A stretch of DNA of 64,000 nucleotides from Fremontodendron californicum (taxonomy: Eukaryota > Streptophyta > Magnoliopsida > Malvales > Malvaceae), in assembly GCA_030761205.1 (NCBI GenBank), contig JAULJL010000020.1:3477001-3541000 (forward strand), in the 5' to 3' direction. The notes below the pieces were generated by a model, which was not told the DNA's origin, made no database searches, and saw nothing but the letters and a program-made list of their open reading frames with translations. The first letter of the stretch is position 1. Each line of letters starts with the position of its first letter. The position numbers and the translations under genes are program-made. Below are positions 45,080 through 58,069 of the stretch, piece after piece.

Positions 45080-45340
45080 TTGAATGCCTTAGCATATTCT
45101 AAATGAAATGGAATATCCTAAGTTATATAATATATTCTAAATAAAATGAAATGACCTAGGTAACATAGTATATTCTATATGAGATGCAATATTCTAAGTC
45201 ATATGATATAATCTAAATGAAATAGAATAACCTAAGTAACATAACATATTCTATATGAAATGAAATAACCTAAGTAACATGATATTTTCTAAATGAAATG
45301 AAATGATTTAAATGACATGAAAAATATGAATGGTATGGCA
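45080..45340. repeat. About 53-bp degenerate tandem repeat in solo LTR D
   Basis: AACCTAAGTAACATARTATA plus TTCTAWATGAAATGAAAT recurs five to six times with changes. Confidence 0.65.
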
Positions 45341-45929
45341 TATAATTTAAATGACATGGAATAAAATAATGCTATCATATAATATGCATGAAAATAATAA
45401 TGCATGAACATAGTATATGCTAAATAAAAATAACTAAATAAAAGCATAGGATATCATGAAATATTCAAAACTATATAATAAACCATATAACATCAAAAAA
45501 TATAAATCAAAATAATAACAATATCATAGAAATTATTATGGCAAGAATCACATATTATATAAAATGCATGAATATAAAAATGCAATGCATGAAATGTATT
45601 TTTTCCTTTAATTAAGGAAATCCGTATATCTAAAAAGATATCCGGCTACCTTAGGAAAATATGTCAAATTAAATATTCTAAAACCAAAATACTTTGTGAT
45701 TGTTTGAAAACAATTTTGAGAAGCTTGAATTAAAAATAAAAACTGGGCTAAATTTTTTAAAATGGCTCTAATTTCCTAAGTTTAAAAAATCCGGACTTGA
45801 CTACCCTTAACCCGGGACTTGAAAAACCATTTTTAGAGTTTAAAAAGGCTTAGAAATTACCCTAAGTCAGTAGCTAACCCTCCTAATCAGCCCACTCTAA
45901 GTAGATTAATCAAAACAGAAAAATAGTTT

Positions 45930-46352
45930 CTCTTTAAATTCAATTCTGACTCCACTGTCCAGTTTTAATCCACGATTTTTTACGCTATTTTTAAAAATTC
46001 CAAAAATTCTAAAAAAAATACTGGAGACTCAAGACATGTAAAACTACACGAGAAAAAATTGTCTTAATTTTCATATCAAATATGAATTCCCAGAAAAATC
46101 AAAGATGTACGAGTTTTTGGAGGAGAAAAAACTGCTTTGTTTATCTTTAAATTCAATTCTGATTCCACTGTCCAGTTTTAATCCACGATTTTTTACCCTA
46201 TTTTAAAAATTCCAAAAATTCTGAAAAAAATACTGGAGACTCAAGACATGTAAAACTACACGAGAAAAAATTGGATTAATTTTCTGATCAAAGATGAATT
46301 CCCAGAAAAATCAGAGATGTACGAGTTTTTGGAGGAGAAAAAAAAACTGCTT
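45930..46352. repeat. About 210-bp tandem duplication in solo LTR D
   Basis: CTTTAAATTCAATTCTGA (45934, 46145) starts two copies that both run through CCACTGTCCAGTTTTAATCC and GATGTACGAGTTTTTGGAGG. Confidence 0.88.
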
Positions 46353-48189
46353 TGCCAACACATTTTTTTGTCTTTGATAAAATCATTTAAAAATCAAAGT
46401 AAGAATATTTGAAACTCATAAAATGATTTGCAAACAGTAGCTAAGACTTTTTGAAAGTTAGATAAAAATTGGCTAAGTAAAAAAAATCACAAAGGTAGAA
46501 TAGTCAACTTGACAAACTTAATTTTCCACAAGTGTGCTCAAGAGAGCATGACTTTGAACCATTAATTGGCTCAAGTCATTATTCAAGTGGCATGAACATG
46601 AAATGCATGAAATAATGCAGCAAACATAATGCATGAAATGCATGGATTTAAACCTAAATGTCATGAAAAAATGCATGGCATTCATAAAGTGACCTAGACC
46701 TAAATGAACTTGCATGGCATTTAATGCAACCTAGACCTAAATGCATGGCATTTTCACAAACACAAGGCATGCTTAATTCAAAAATCCAACCAAATATCAT
46801 GCAAATGCAAAAACCTAACAACTAGCATGACAAAAAATGCAACACAAAATGCAAAACACATAGAGTAGCCAAATGACCTCAAGCTCCAACAAGCATGGCA
46901 TTTTCACAAACACTTGGCATACTAGCATGAAAAACTAAGTCATAACACTTAAATCATGCAAAAATCACACAAACATTTTCACAAACACTTAATATACTAA
47001 ATCTAAAACATGCTCAACTAAGATATAAAACAAGAATCATGCAAAGAATCACACAAGCATTTTCACAAACACTTAATATGCTAACTCTAAAACATGCTCA
47101 AATTTAAACAACATGAAAACAGAAAATTAAAAATGCTAAAACATGATATCTAAGACATAAATGGCAACAAACAAAGCAACAAAATTAAAATATAACTCAA
47201 GAACATGAAGTAACATAACATTTAAAACATCAAAATCAAAAAAAAAATAGCATAAACAATATGGTAAAATGAACTCAAAACAGCAACTCAAAATAAATAA
47301 TGTAGGCCATTTGGCCATGGTGAGTTTATTGTAAAAACAAAATGTAAAAAAAAATATACTTAAGAAAGGAGATGAAGGAAGAACAAAAAACATTATTTTA
47401 AAATGAAAACTCACCAAGTAGAGATTAAAATAGAAAAAACAAGAATAGAAAATGAAGAAAGTGCAAGAGTTTGTGCTCAAGAGCAACCTCAAGAAGCTAA
47501 TATTTCAAGCTTTTCTCTTCAAACTTTCCTTTTTTTTTTCTAAACTTTTCTTTTTTGCTCTCAACCAAGAAGATAAAAACTAAGAGAAACTAAGAGATAT
47601 CAGCCAAAATGCACCTCAAATTCGAAATTCTGCCCTCTCCTTAATGTTGGCAGAATTTTACCTCTCTCCTCCCCTAGGATGTTGTCATTTTTTGTGTAAC
47701 CAATTTTCCATCAAATGGCTAATAATTCAAGGTGAAAAATCATGAAATTACCACCTTTAGATTAGCATCTCAGCTCTCTCAAATTACAGCTGTTAAAGAA
47801 TAATGTTGACATCTCTCTTGGCCTATGTGGCTTAATCACCATGGCTTGATCAAAGAGAATCTCTAACTAACTCTTGATTTTTAGCCATTTGATTGAAAAT
47901 CAGAAGCTTCCTCCTTCCTTTGGGCTTGGGCAGGCCAGCACTTCTCTTTTCCAGCCCAACTCTGATTTTTTTGAAAGGCCCAAAGAAGCCCTTTTCGGTT
48001 GCTTGGGTGAAATGACCATTTTGCCCCCCCGGATGCAAATAAATATCAAACGGACTCCAAATTCAATTTTTATTTTTTTTAATACTTCCAAAATAATAAA
48101 ATATTGAGTTCTGGAAGTTTTCAAAATTATCCGAGTCCGTTTGCTTTTTATTTGGAATTTTTCTTCCCAAAATGCCCTTTTATGCCCCT

Positions 48190-48800
48190 ACATTTTACCA
48201 TTTTTTAAACGAGCTCCAAATCAAGATTTTTCTTCACCAATCTCTTCAAAATAATTAAAAAGTGTGATCTGAAAGTTTTCATAATTTTTGGAGCTCATTT
48301 GGTATTTTTTCGGGATTTATCGGCTTGAATTACTGCATAGGAGGCCCGAGATTTGGCCATTTTGCAAACGAACTCCGAATCAAGATTTTATTTCGCCAAT
48401 ATATTCCAAATAATTTAAAAATGAGATTTGCCAAATTTCAGAATTTTTGGAGTCCATTTGCTATTTTTCTAGGATTTATCTTTTTGAATTATTGCATAGG
48501 ATACCCGGGATTTGGCCATTTTGCAAACGAACCCGGAATCAAGATTTTCTTTCGCCAATCTCTTCCAAATAATTTAAAAATGAGATCTGCAAAATTTCAA
48601 AATATTTGGAGCTCGTTTGCTATTTTTCTGGGATTTTCCTTTTTGAATTACTACATAAGAAGCCCGGGATTTGGCCATTTTGCAAACGAACTCCGAATCA
48701 AGATTTTCTTTTACCAATCTCTTTCAAATGATTTAAGAATGAGATTGACAAATTTTTCAGAATTTTCGGAGTCCATTTGCTATTTTTCCCAAATTTTCCA
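48190..48800. repeat. About 159-bp tandem repeat, four units, in solo LTR D
   Basis: GGCCATTTTGCAAACGAAC recurs at 48355, 48514 and 48673, with a more diverged unit before. The 227-aa frame 48325-49008 exists because the unit is 3n in length and lacks stops in one frame. Confidence 0.9.
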
Positions 48801-49257
48801 ATTTTGCCCTTTTACCTCCGTAACCCGGTTTTGCTCAAAACAAGTCCGATTTTCAAATTTTCTTCAATCTGAGCCTTGGGCCATCCTTTTTAATCATTCT
48901 TCATCCATTGGGGGCTTTGGTCTTACCAAGTCGGGCCATTTCTGTGATTCTTCCCGATTTCACCGAAATCCACTAAAAACCCTAATTCTCGGTTTTCTCC
49001 CGGATTGACTTTTCTTTCGATTTTTCTTGCAAGTGACTTCTCCATTACCCGTAGTCAGTGCTTATCTTTCATTTGGAACCTTCAATTTCGATCAATTTGA
49101 TCGTTTAAGCACTTTTTCCCAAATTTCTCGGATTAGGGTTTCTTTTCTACTGAATCTCCAAATCCCAACTTCCGAACTCCATATCTTTCAATATAGACCT
49201 CGGATTATCAAAATTCTTTCGCCATTTTTCAATTGAACTTAAAATCTTGATTTTGAA

Positions 49258-49350
49258 AGTGGGTTGACTTTTTCAGTAGTTGACTTTTTGGGGTTGACTT
49301 TTTCGAGGTTGGCTTTTTTTGAGGTTGACTTTTTTCAAGTTTGACTTTTT
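49258..49350. repeat. GTTGACTTTTT minisatellite in solo LTR D
   Basis: About six copies of a 15-20-bp unit GAGGTTGACTTTTT. Confidence 0.85.
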
Positions 49351-50773
49351 GTGCTCGCCCTCTTAAACTAAGACTCGGAGTACCACCTGCAGGATGAAAA
49401 CAGTCTTTTTACACTCGGAAACATCAATATAGGAAGAAAACATACCTGTTTAGTGGTGTGGACAAAATTAGGTGTCTACAATGGTATCTACTCATTTAAT
49501 TTGATTACATTTATTTATTTATTTTGGACTAATTTTTTATTTAGTTTTGTTTGATTGCAGGTGGATTGTTAGGATTAATTAATAATATTATTATTTATTA
49601 TTATTTACTAATTAATTAATCATTAACTATTATTTATTATTTATTAATTTTGATTTTAATTAGTTTTTATTAATTATTATTATTATTATTAACTATTAAT
49701 ATTTATTATTGTTAACTATTATTATTAACTCTTATTACTATCTTTTAATTATTATTTATTAATTATTATTAATTTTATTATTAGTAAGATAATTTTTTTT
49801 ATTTAAGTTAATCAATTTTTAAATTGATGATTAATTAAATTAAAATAATAAATGGAGATCTTTTCCGATGATGAAATTCAAAGGGATCACGATTGGTTGA
49901 TTTTCGAAAAAAATTTAGGTGAGAGAACTCTCTTAAAAATTCTCCAGATTGATGAAAAAGTTTTCAAGGGATGATTTTCGATACAAAGAGGTTAAAACTT
50001 ATTTGTTTTAAAATAGTTAATTCTCAATGAATTTTTGAGTCATGATTTTCATAATTGATGCTTAATTAAAAATCAAAATTAAATTAAGTTTTCTTCTGAG
50101 GATGAAATTTAAGGAAGTCGCGATTGGTTGATTTGTAAGAAATTTCTAGGTGAGAAAAAGTCTCTTAAAAATTCTCCAGATCGATGGAAAGGTTTTTAAG
50201 AAATAATTTTCGATATTGAGATCAAAATTTATTTTTGAACAAATATAAATAAAAATATAAGTTTTTTTAATTATGAAAATTAGACTTAGGTGTAAAGAAA
50301 TTTGGCATAAAATTTAACTTTTCCGACAATGGAGCCTCTTCAATGGAAAGATCGATTTCTTTTGAATACTCTCGAGGTGAGGAAACCCTTTTTAGCAATT
50401 CCTCCAGATTGATGGAAGGGAGACCTAAAAAGTGATTTTCGATATTTCTAACTTGAAAATTTTAAAATGAAGATAGGATAGATAAGACCATTTAATTAAG
50501 ACTTTTAAGTATCACAAGACTAATTAGGTACTATCTTTTAGATAGGCGTTGTGAGGGTGCTAATCCTTCCTAACACGTAACCGTACTCCCGAACCTAGTT
50601 CTGATAAGTAGAACAGAACCTATTCTTTTTAAGATGCCTTAGTCAAGCTTAGGATTATTTTAAATAGGGCTGATTCGTATAAGTGACTAATCACACCTAG
50701 ATTAGATGATTAGTGGCGACTCCATGATTTGTGTCTAGCATGTTGAATTCGTATTTGGCATGTTATGACAGTT

Positions 50774-50789
50774 TGGTGACTCCACTGGG
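50774..50789 (+). other. Primer-binding site of element C
   Basis: TGGTGACTCCACTGGG, three bases after the LTR end, differs by one base from the site of element A (TGGCGACTCCACTGGG), so the same tRNA-Arg primer is likely. Confidence 0.82.
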
Positions 50790-50989
50790 ACATGAGAGAG
50801 TCGAGCCATAAATTAGTCTTGTGATACCTTAGGTTTTAATAATTGGTCTTAAAAAGTGTTTAATCTTTTATTCTTATCTTATTTTTAATTTTTATTTTGT
50901 TATTTGTGCTAACACCTCTTGTTTCTTGTACATTGATGGGAAAAAGAAGGTTTGAATGTTGCTTCGCACACACTACACGATGCATATCA

Positions 50990-51140
50990 TAAGCCCTATA
51001 CCCGAGCTCGTCCCTTTTAGGAGGAGGTAAAGTACCTACGCGTTCGTGAGGTGATAACCTCCGCAACGGCTAGCGAAATACTCTCAGAGTGTAAAGTACC
51101 AAAGCTTTCCTGAGGTAATAACCTCCGCAGTGGCTTTGGA
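50990..51140 (+). repeat. Duplicated leader hairpin segment of element C
   Basis: GTAAAGTACCTACGCGTTCG with GAGGTGATAACCTCCGCA, and a second copy with GAGGTAATAACCTCCGCA about 70 bp later. GAGGT and ACCTC pair. It is homologous to 7830-7940 (minus) in element A. Confidence 0.75.
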
Positions 51141-51499
51141 AAATACTCTCACCCAAATTGAACCCTTTCGATTGGAGCCTATAATGGGTGAGAAATGTGG
51201 TGCCTTACTCATCCTACATAAATGAAGTTAAGGAGCAATTTGGGGACCTTTTTAGCTTGGTCAAGTATCCTAAACCCAGCATATAAACAACACTTAAGTG
51301 GCCAACTTTAGGATAGAGCCATGCCAACCTTGTATGGAGAATTACCCGAAATAGGACATATGATGGAACGTCATTGTATTTTTATTTCACATTTTCTTGT
51401 TAAATTTTTTTGTGAATATCACTTGTGTTTTTCTTTGACGTAATTTGTACTTAATTTTTGTGTGTCAAGTTTTGTAAAATCATTGTCTATGTCATAACT

Positions 51500-52850
51500 C
51501 CATCATTTGCAGCATTTAGATATTTTTCATCATGCAGTCATCGTGTACATTTTAATAATGCTAATGCATTTATCATGTACATATTTTTCATAATGCTCAT
51601 GCATTCATCATGTACATTTTTTAATAATGCTCATGTATTCATCATGTACATTTTTCATAATGCTCATGCATTTATCATGTACATATTTTTCATAATGCTC
51701 ATGCATTTATCATGTACATTTTTTTTATAATGCTCATACATTTACCATGTACATTTTTCATAATGCTCATGCATCATGTACATTTTTCATAATGCTCATG
51801 CATTTATCATGTACATATTTTTCATAATGCTCATGCATTCATCATGTACATTTTTTAATAATGCTCATGCATTCATCGTGTACATTTTTTATAATGCATT
51901 CATTGTGTATGTCATAACTCCATCATTTGCAGCATTTAGATATTTTCATCATGCATTTATCATGTACATATTTTTCATAATGCTTATGCATTTATCTGTA
52001 CATTTTTTAATAATGCTCATGCATTTACCATGTACATATTTCATAATGCTCATGCATTTATCATGTACATTTTTTTATAATGCTCATGCATTTACCGTGT
52101 ACATTTTTTATAATGCTCATGCATCATGTACATTTTTTCATAATACTCATGCATTTATCATGTACATATTTTTCATAATGCTCATGCATTCATCATGTAC
52201 ATTTTTTTAATAATGCTCATGCATTCATCATGTACATTTTTCATAATGCTCATGCATTTACCATGTACATTTTTCATAATGCTCATGCATTCATCATGTA
52301 CATATTTTCATAATGCTCATGCATTCATCATGTATATTTTTTTAATAATTCTCATGCATTTATCATGTACATATTTTTCATAATGCTCATGCATTTATCA
52401 TGTACATTTTTTTAATAACGCTCATGCATTCATCGTGTACATTTTTCATAATGCTTATGCATTTATCATGTACATATTTTTCATAACGCCCATGCATTCA
52501 TCATGTACATTTTTTTTTAATAATTATCATGCATTTATCATGTACATATTTTTCATAATGCTCATGCATTTATCATGTACATATTTTTTAATAATGCTCA
52601 TGCATTTATCGTGTACATTTTTCATAATGCTCATGCATTTATCATGTACATTTTTTTAATAATGTTCATGCATTCATTGTGTACATTTTCATAATGCTCA
52701 TGCATTTATCATGTACATTTTTTAAAATAATGCTCATGCATTTATCGTGTACATATTAATAACGCTCATGCATTCATCATGTATATATCTACGTGTAAAT
52801 AGTGCATACATACTTTATACTCATGCATTCATCACATGAAAGAGAGTGTA
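51500..52850 (+). repeat. 33-36-bp tandem array in element C (about 35-38 units)
   Basis: CATAATGCTCATGCATTTAT followed by CATGTACATTTTT repeats almost without interruption. GCATTTAGATATTTTCATC is interspersed twice. Long frames (90, 144 and 74 aa of the MYIFHNAHAF type) are translations of the array. Confidence 0.93.
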
Positions 52851-52890
52851 ATGTTGGTGATTTCTTCTTGAGAAGATAGATTCAAGAGAC

Positions 52891-53559
52891 ATGAGCGATT
52901 AGTTAGAAGCACGGATTAATGCATTGGAGGAAAATCAGGAAGAATTTGAACATGATATCCGAGAAATAAAGGGGCAGCTTTCCAAATTGATGAAGATTGT
53001 TGAAGGTCTCGATCAAACCAAAGTGGTTCATCCTCAGGAATCTCCATCATCTTCAATCTAACCTCATAACAAGCAATCATTGTGCCAAGATCAACAAAAC
53101 TTTCATGCTTGCCAAAGACAGAATAGTACATTTGGTGGTCCAAGTAAGGATCAAGAATAGGACAAGATCGAAAAAGCAATGGATAGATTGGATAGGCTTA
53201 TGATTAAACTGAGAAGCCCGAAGTCTAAAGAATCTCCTGATTACACCCAATCGGCACAAGTCGCTCCACATCTAAACCCATATTATCATCCTGTTACCTC
53301 AAAAAGACCACAAGACAATCAAGAGAGAACCCGTATTGACCCAATTCCGATGACTTACACGGACTTACTCCCTCATCTCATACAAGCCCATCTTGTTGCA
53401 CCGGTTTATCTGAAACCACTTAACCCTCCTTACCCAAAATGGTACGATGCCAATGCACGATGTGAATATCATTTCGGGAATGTAGGTCATTCTATAGAAA
53501 CCTGTCTGGCTTTTAAGCATAAGGTGCAAAGCTTGATCGATGTTGGCCTTGAATTTTGA
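52891..53559 (+). pseudogene. Shortened, dead gag of element C
   Basis: It starts with ATG at 52891 (MSD, then TAG at 52900) and continues in one frame through a coiled-coil-like stretch (LEENQEEFEHDIREIKGQLS) and RLDRLMIK to the Gag C-terminus of Tat-type elements: PIPMTYTDLLPHLIQA, PPYPKWYDANARCEYH and GHSIETCLAFKHKVQSLID, which includes the Cys/His knuckle-like motif. Other in-frame stops lie near 53058 and 53158. At about 220 codons it lacks most of the central retrotransposon-gag domain, so an internal deletion is likely. The minus-strand frames here are shadows. Confidence 0.8.
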
Positions 53560-56500
53560 TAAGTGAGGAGGATCAAACGTCAGTGATGGCCCATCCACAC
53601 AGCGGTATCTTGACTTTGGATGTTTTGGAACATTGGAGATTTGGAGTTTGAATATGGGGAATGTCACCTCAAATACTCAGTCTGGATAATTTCAAATTTG
53701 TGATGTTTTCATTTTTTTTCTAGGCATGATATTTTAAGCATTATTTAGGTGTTTAGAGATTTGTTTCCTTTATTAGGAATTGCTTATGTTTGCATGATTT
53801 ATTTTCAAGTTCAAATAAAAAATATCTTTTGGATCTTAAAGAAAATTGGTGATTATTCAGAGATGAACTTTGCAACCTATTCTCATGACCAGTTAGTTAC
53901 AAATCAAAAGCTTGATTCCTTTGATGATATAAGTTTGAAAGTTTATGAACCTCACCTTCTTTTGACCAGGAAATGAATCCCAAAAGGTCAATGATCTTCG
54001 TCTAAGCAATGAGCAATGAAATGAACATTTGATTTGCAAAACATTTTTTTTAGAACCAATTTATGAGACACTCTCTTGAAAGAATCTAGATTTTGGTAAT
54101 TTAATAAGTGTCAAGGCTATCTAGAGCTTCAAACACATCACTCCTAAGTTCCTTAACCATGCTCGAACTTTTCATTTCCTGAATGGTGTCTTTTATTCAC
54201 ATATTGGGGTGAAATTATCTTAAAGGTTGTATTTTCCCAACATCCTTGAATGCCTTGACTTGAGAAACATACATTTTCACTAAAGTTATCATTTGCCCAC
54301 ATCTCGGGGCAGAATTACCAAAAAGTCAAATTACCCGATGTTTCTAATATCCTGCACACCATTCCGACTTGTGCAAACTTTGTTTTCCTCTATGATTGAA
54401 TGAAATTGCATGGATATCCTGAGAAGGCCATGAAAAGAAGAATTGATTGGGTTGGGCCTTCACTAAGTGGCACATTGAGATGATGTATTTTACAGAAAAA
54501 AAAGAAGAAAAGATTGTGACATCATGCATATGAGATATTCAAATGATTTTAAAGGCAAAATGAAATTCTTATTATCTACCTCACCTGGGATTTGCTCTTT
54601 AATGGAAATATTCATACTTGACATGAGAGATGACCATCTTTCATATTCCTTTCACAAAATGAGAAATTATCTTTTGCTACCCCCTTTAAGCCTATTGAAT
54701 TCTTTTTTTGGACCTTAACTAAGGATCACCCTCCACACCAGGGGGCAAGAATGAAGAATTATCTTTCTATGGAGGAATGAAAGTTTGGATCATATTTCTA
54801 CACCACGAAAAAAATGCCTTATGTCAGGGGGGAAATGTTGAAATGGATTGAGTTTCAAAATTTTAAACTCGCTTTGTGATAAGAAGGTCTGTGAAAAGAA
54901 AGAAGAAAAGGAAGAAAGAAAGAAGAAAAAAAAGAAGAAAAAAAATGAAAAAAAAAGTTCACAAGATGAAATCCTTATGAAGAGAAATGATCCATGGTTT
55001 GATTGCATTCAAAATGAAAAGAAAGATATGAGATATTTTGAGATGAAGAAATGATCCTTGGTTTAATTACCTTTAAACACGTTTTTAGGCTTGATTATCC
55101 TTTCTTTCATAACCCCAAACCTTGGCCTACATTACAAGCTTTAAAAGTCTATTTTGATCAAGTATGAATGTTTAAGTTGAAGAGTTTTTCCTCAATTTTG
55201 ATCTCATCCTTTTGAATTGTCATTGAAGAAGTTTGAATTCTCAAATGCATGGTAGAACCAAAAAAAAAAAAGGAAAAAAAAAGAAAAGGATGAAGCTCTA
55301 GGGTGAAAACCCAAAAATGGGTAGTCTAGACCCAAAAAAAAATAAAAAATATGAAAGCAACTTTGGATGACTGTGCCAAGGCCCAACAAGAAGTATAAGA
55401 GAACTGATGTCTTGAACCCACTAGGGAGTATCGAACACTCTTGAGAAACTTAAGAAGGTCAACATCATTTGGATGACTTGGCCCGAATTTGAAAATCCTT
55501 TTCTTTTCTTATCCAAATTTTGAACCCATCATAGATAGTCTTGACATTTTTGAAATGCTATATAAACTAAGAGAGAGTGCTAAAATGGATTGTGTTTTCA
55601 AGACAAATTTTTTTGTGAAAACCTGATTATTGAAGAAAATTCTTTGTGAGTTTAGATGAAGAAATACTGATATTTCCTTATGTGATGAAGCCTCTCTTGA
55701 TAACCAAAACCTTGACAAATTGAAATGCCCAATCCTTTTGAATGGGCCAATTTGTTATTCACCTTGTCTAGTCTTGGAAGTAATCATCAGTTTTTTTAAG
55801 AGATCTAAAGTTGCATTTTTGTTTAGCAAATAGGGATTTGATTTTTGAACATGGAAAATAGTGACGTTTCTGGGGGCAATTTCGATTTACCATGGGGCAT
55901 GATTTGAAAATGAGAAAAGTTTTTTGGACAAATTCTTTCTTTTCAAAGAATTTTCAAAAACATAACATGAGAACATTCAGGTTTAGGATGATGCATATTT
56001 GAGTTTTGAACCAATACGATAAGAGTGAAATTTTTTAGGGGCAAAAAATGAGAAGACTTTTTACCATGGTGAGAAAATGGTTTTGAGGAATAAAATCTAT
56101 TGAGTTGGTAAAGGCAGAATAGGCTATGTTGCATCATTGTCATTAAAGATTTTTCATTTGAAATTTGAATATGCTTGAAGATGACATTCCGGGAAGAAAG
56201 GAGAATGAGATGAGAACAATGAAAAAGACTGGAAATATGAATGTTCAAAGCCTTGGAATTAAAGAGATGTCCTTTTGAGAAAGAGAAGGTGATGCGATTG
56301 ATTGATAAAATTGGTGGAGGTTAATCCAGTTCTAAGTTTGAGCATTTAGAAGATTAAAAGGTGATGAAATGATGAGCTTGAGTATTCCTTTGTCATAATT
56401 AAAATTCATGATATTCATGACATTCAGTGCATGCATTTAAAATATTTCAATAAGGGATAAGATTTTGTCATGAATTGCGAAAATGAACTTTTTCTTGAAC

Positions 56501-57240
56501 CTCGATAGGAAAGAACTTTTAGTGAGATCTTAAGCCTCATTTGAGAAAAACCTTTCAAAATGAGATTTTTGGGCCTTAGTTGAGAAAAACAATTTCAAAA
56601 TGGATTTGAATCTTGTTCGAAATGAGATGAGAATTTTTGTGATATGAGAATTTCTATGATGATATGTTAAGCCTAGTTAACCTGGTGTAAGATGAGACAT
56701 GGATTGATTGGTGTTTTGAAAACCTTTGAGAAAGGAAACTACTCATATTCAGTAGATTTTGAAAAAAAAGAAAGAGACAGTAAGATTCGCTCTATCAGTT
56801 TGAAGCAGATGAAGGGATGAATAATGAGCTTGAGAACCTTCTATCTTGATTAGAGATTCAGGGAGTTGATATCGTTTATAGTATATTCATGACATCCATT
56901 GCATGGTATGCATATGCATTTTATTCATGGCATTCATGTATTGCATTGCATTCAAGAAAGATTATTGCAGATATTCAGTATGATTTAGACAGGAATTTCA
57001 ATTTGGAATTTCAATTTGCAAGATTATCAACTTCTTTTGGGATTCAAGGTAAGATTCTAGAAATTTCTTTATTGTTTGTACGGATCTTATCCCTGACCTG
57101 GAAATGACAAAAGAGGGAAAGAGTTTGTCAAAACAAAAAAGGGAGAAAAAATGAGAAGAAAACAAAGTGAGATAATACTTTTTTAAGAAAAACAAGAAGA
57201 GAAAATGAAAGAATATGTTGAGAATTTTTGAGGATATTAG
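53560..57240 (+). other. Non-coding spacer of element C
   Basis: About 3.7 kb of purine-rich, AT-rich DNA with only short frames. Parts match element A in inverse orientation (see 3386-6341). A run of A/G (54890-54960) and repeats of GGGGGAAATG and CCCTCCACACC-type text occur. No pol remnants seen. Confidence 0.65.
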
Positions 57241-57242
57241 AC

Positions 57243-57560
57243 TTTAAGCCCTGCTTAGCTGGCATTTTTAAGCCCAGTTAAGTTGGCATAAGATGAGAGA
57301 GTTTAAGCCATGCTTAGATGGCACTTTTAAGGCCAGTTAAGTTGGCATAAGATAAGAGAGTTTAAGCCCTGCTTAGCTGGCACTTTTAAGCCCAGTTAAG
57401 TTGGCATAAGATGAGAGAGTTTAAGCCCTGTTTAGCTGGCACTTTTGAAATATTTAAGCCCAGTTAAGTTGGCACAAGATGAGAGATTTTAAGCCTTGTT
57501 TAGCTAGCACGGTAAGGATTTCAAGCCCAGTTAAGTGGGCATTAAAAACTTATTCAAGCC
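57243..57560 (+). repeat. 59-bp tandem repeat in element C (about 5 units)
   Basis: TTTAAGCC begins units at 57243, 57302, 57361 and 57420. Each unit has two related halves, AAGCCCTGCTTAGCTGGC and AAGCCCAGTTAAGTTGGC. Confidence 0.9.
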
Positions 57561-57589
57561 CAATTTCTTTGGCACTCATAAATTTTAAA

Positions 57590-57960
57590 TTTTTTTCGTC
57601 GTTTGGTATTTAAAGTTGATGCCTCGTAGGGAGGAGTTTTTCGTCGTTTGGTATTTAAAGTTGATGCCTTGTAGGGATGAGTTTTTTCGTCGTTGCATAT
57701 TTAAAGTTGATGCCTCGTTAGGAGTTTTTCTTCGTTTGGATATTTAAAGTTGATGCCTCGTTGAGAGGAGTTTTTTCGTGTTTTGGTATTTAAAGTTGAT
57801 GCCTCGTTAGGAGGAGTTTTTTCTCGTTTGGAATTTAAAGTTGATGACTCGTTGAGATGAGTTTTTCTTTGTTGGGATATTAAAGTTGATGCCTCGTTGA
57901 GAGGAGTTTTTCTTCGTTGGATATTTAAAGTTTATGCCTCGTTTAGAGGAGCATTTCTAC
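57590..57960 (+). repeat. About 45-bp tandem repeat in element C (about 8 units)
   Basis: TCGTYGTTTGGTATTTAAAG followed by TTGATGCCTCGTAGGGAGGA recurs regularly up to 57960. Confidence 0.9.
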
Positions 57961-58053
57961 GATGGGATTTTCTTTAAGTATTTAGTGTCTTTTAATGCTT
58001 AAGAACTTGTAAGGTGTCTACGTCTTTGCATATCCCCTGTTTCTTAGGGAATG

Positions 58054-58069
58054 CACAAAGAGGGGCAAC
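58054..58069 (+). other. Polypurine tract of element C
   Basis: CACAAAGAGGGGCAAC directly precedes the LTR start TGTAGACACC and differs slightly from the tracts of A and B. Confidence 0.85.

Larger units (their letters stand above)
44299..49480 (-). mobile_element. Element D: solo LTR of a Tat-like element, 5.18 kb
   Basis: It begins TGTCACAACC and ends GTGTCTACA, with a perfect 5-bp target duplication ATGGT and no internal primer site, polypurine tract or coding domain, so it is a single LTR left by LTR-LTR recombination. Minus orientation follows from the conserved block (44580-44640) and primer-site mimic (44435-44445) lying near its left end. It contains several tandem repeats. The 118-aa and 227-aa frames inside are by-products. 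Confidence 0.9.
43360..50770 (+). repeat. 5' LTR of element C, split by solo LTR D
   Basis: The parts 43360-44298 and 49486-50770, joined with one target copy removed, give about 2.2 kb, matching the 2220-bp 3' LTR. It starts TGTAAACATC and ends TTATGACA. It carries a TATA box (43652), three hairpin cassettes (about 49855-49975, 50090-50200, 50310-50430), the conserved block (50533-50597) and a primer-site mimic (50714-50724). Confidence 0.9.

Noticed and set aside
47136..47492. 118-aa hydrophobic minus-strand frame
   Set aside because: Low-complexity AT-rich sequence inside solo LTR D; hydrophobicity follows from T-rich codons.
48325..49008. A 227-aa plus-strand reading frame
   Set aside because: It translates a 159-bp tandem repeat inside solo LTR D; 159 is divisible by three, so the frame stays open by chance.
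51458..52659. Several frames of the MYIFHNAHAFIMYIF type
   Set aside because: They are translations of the 33-36-bp array in element C.
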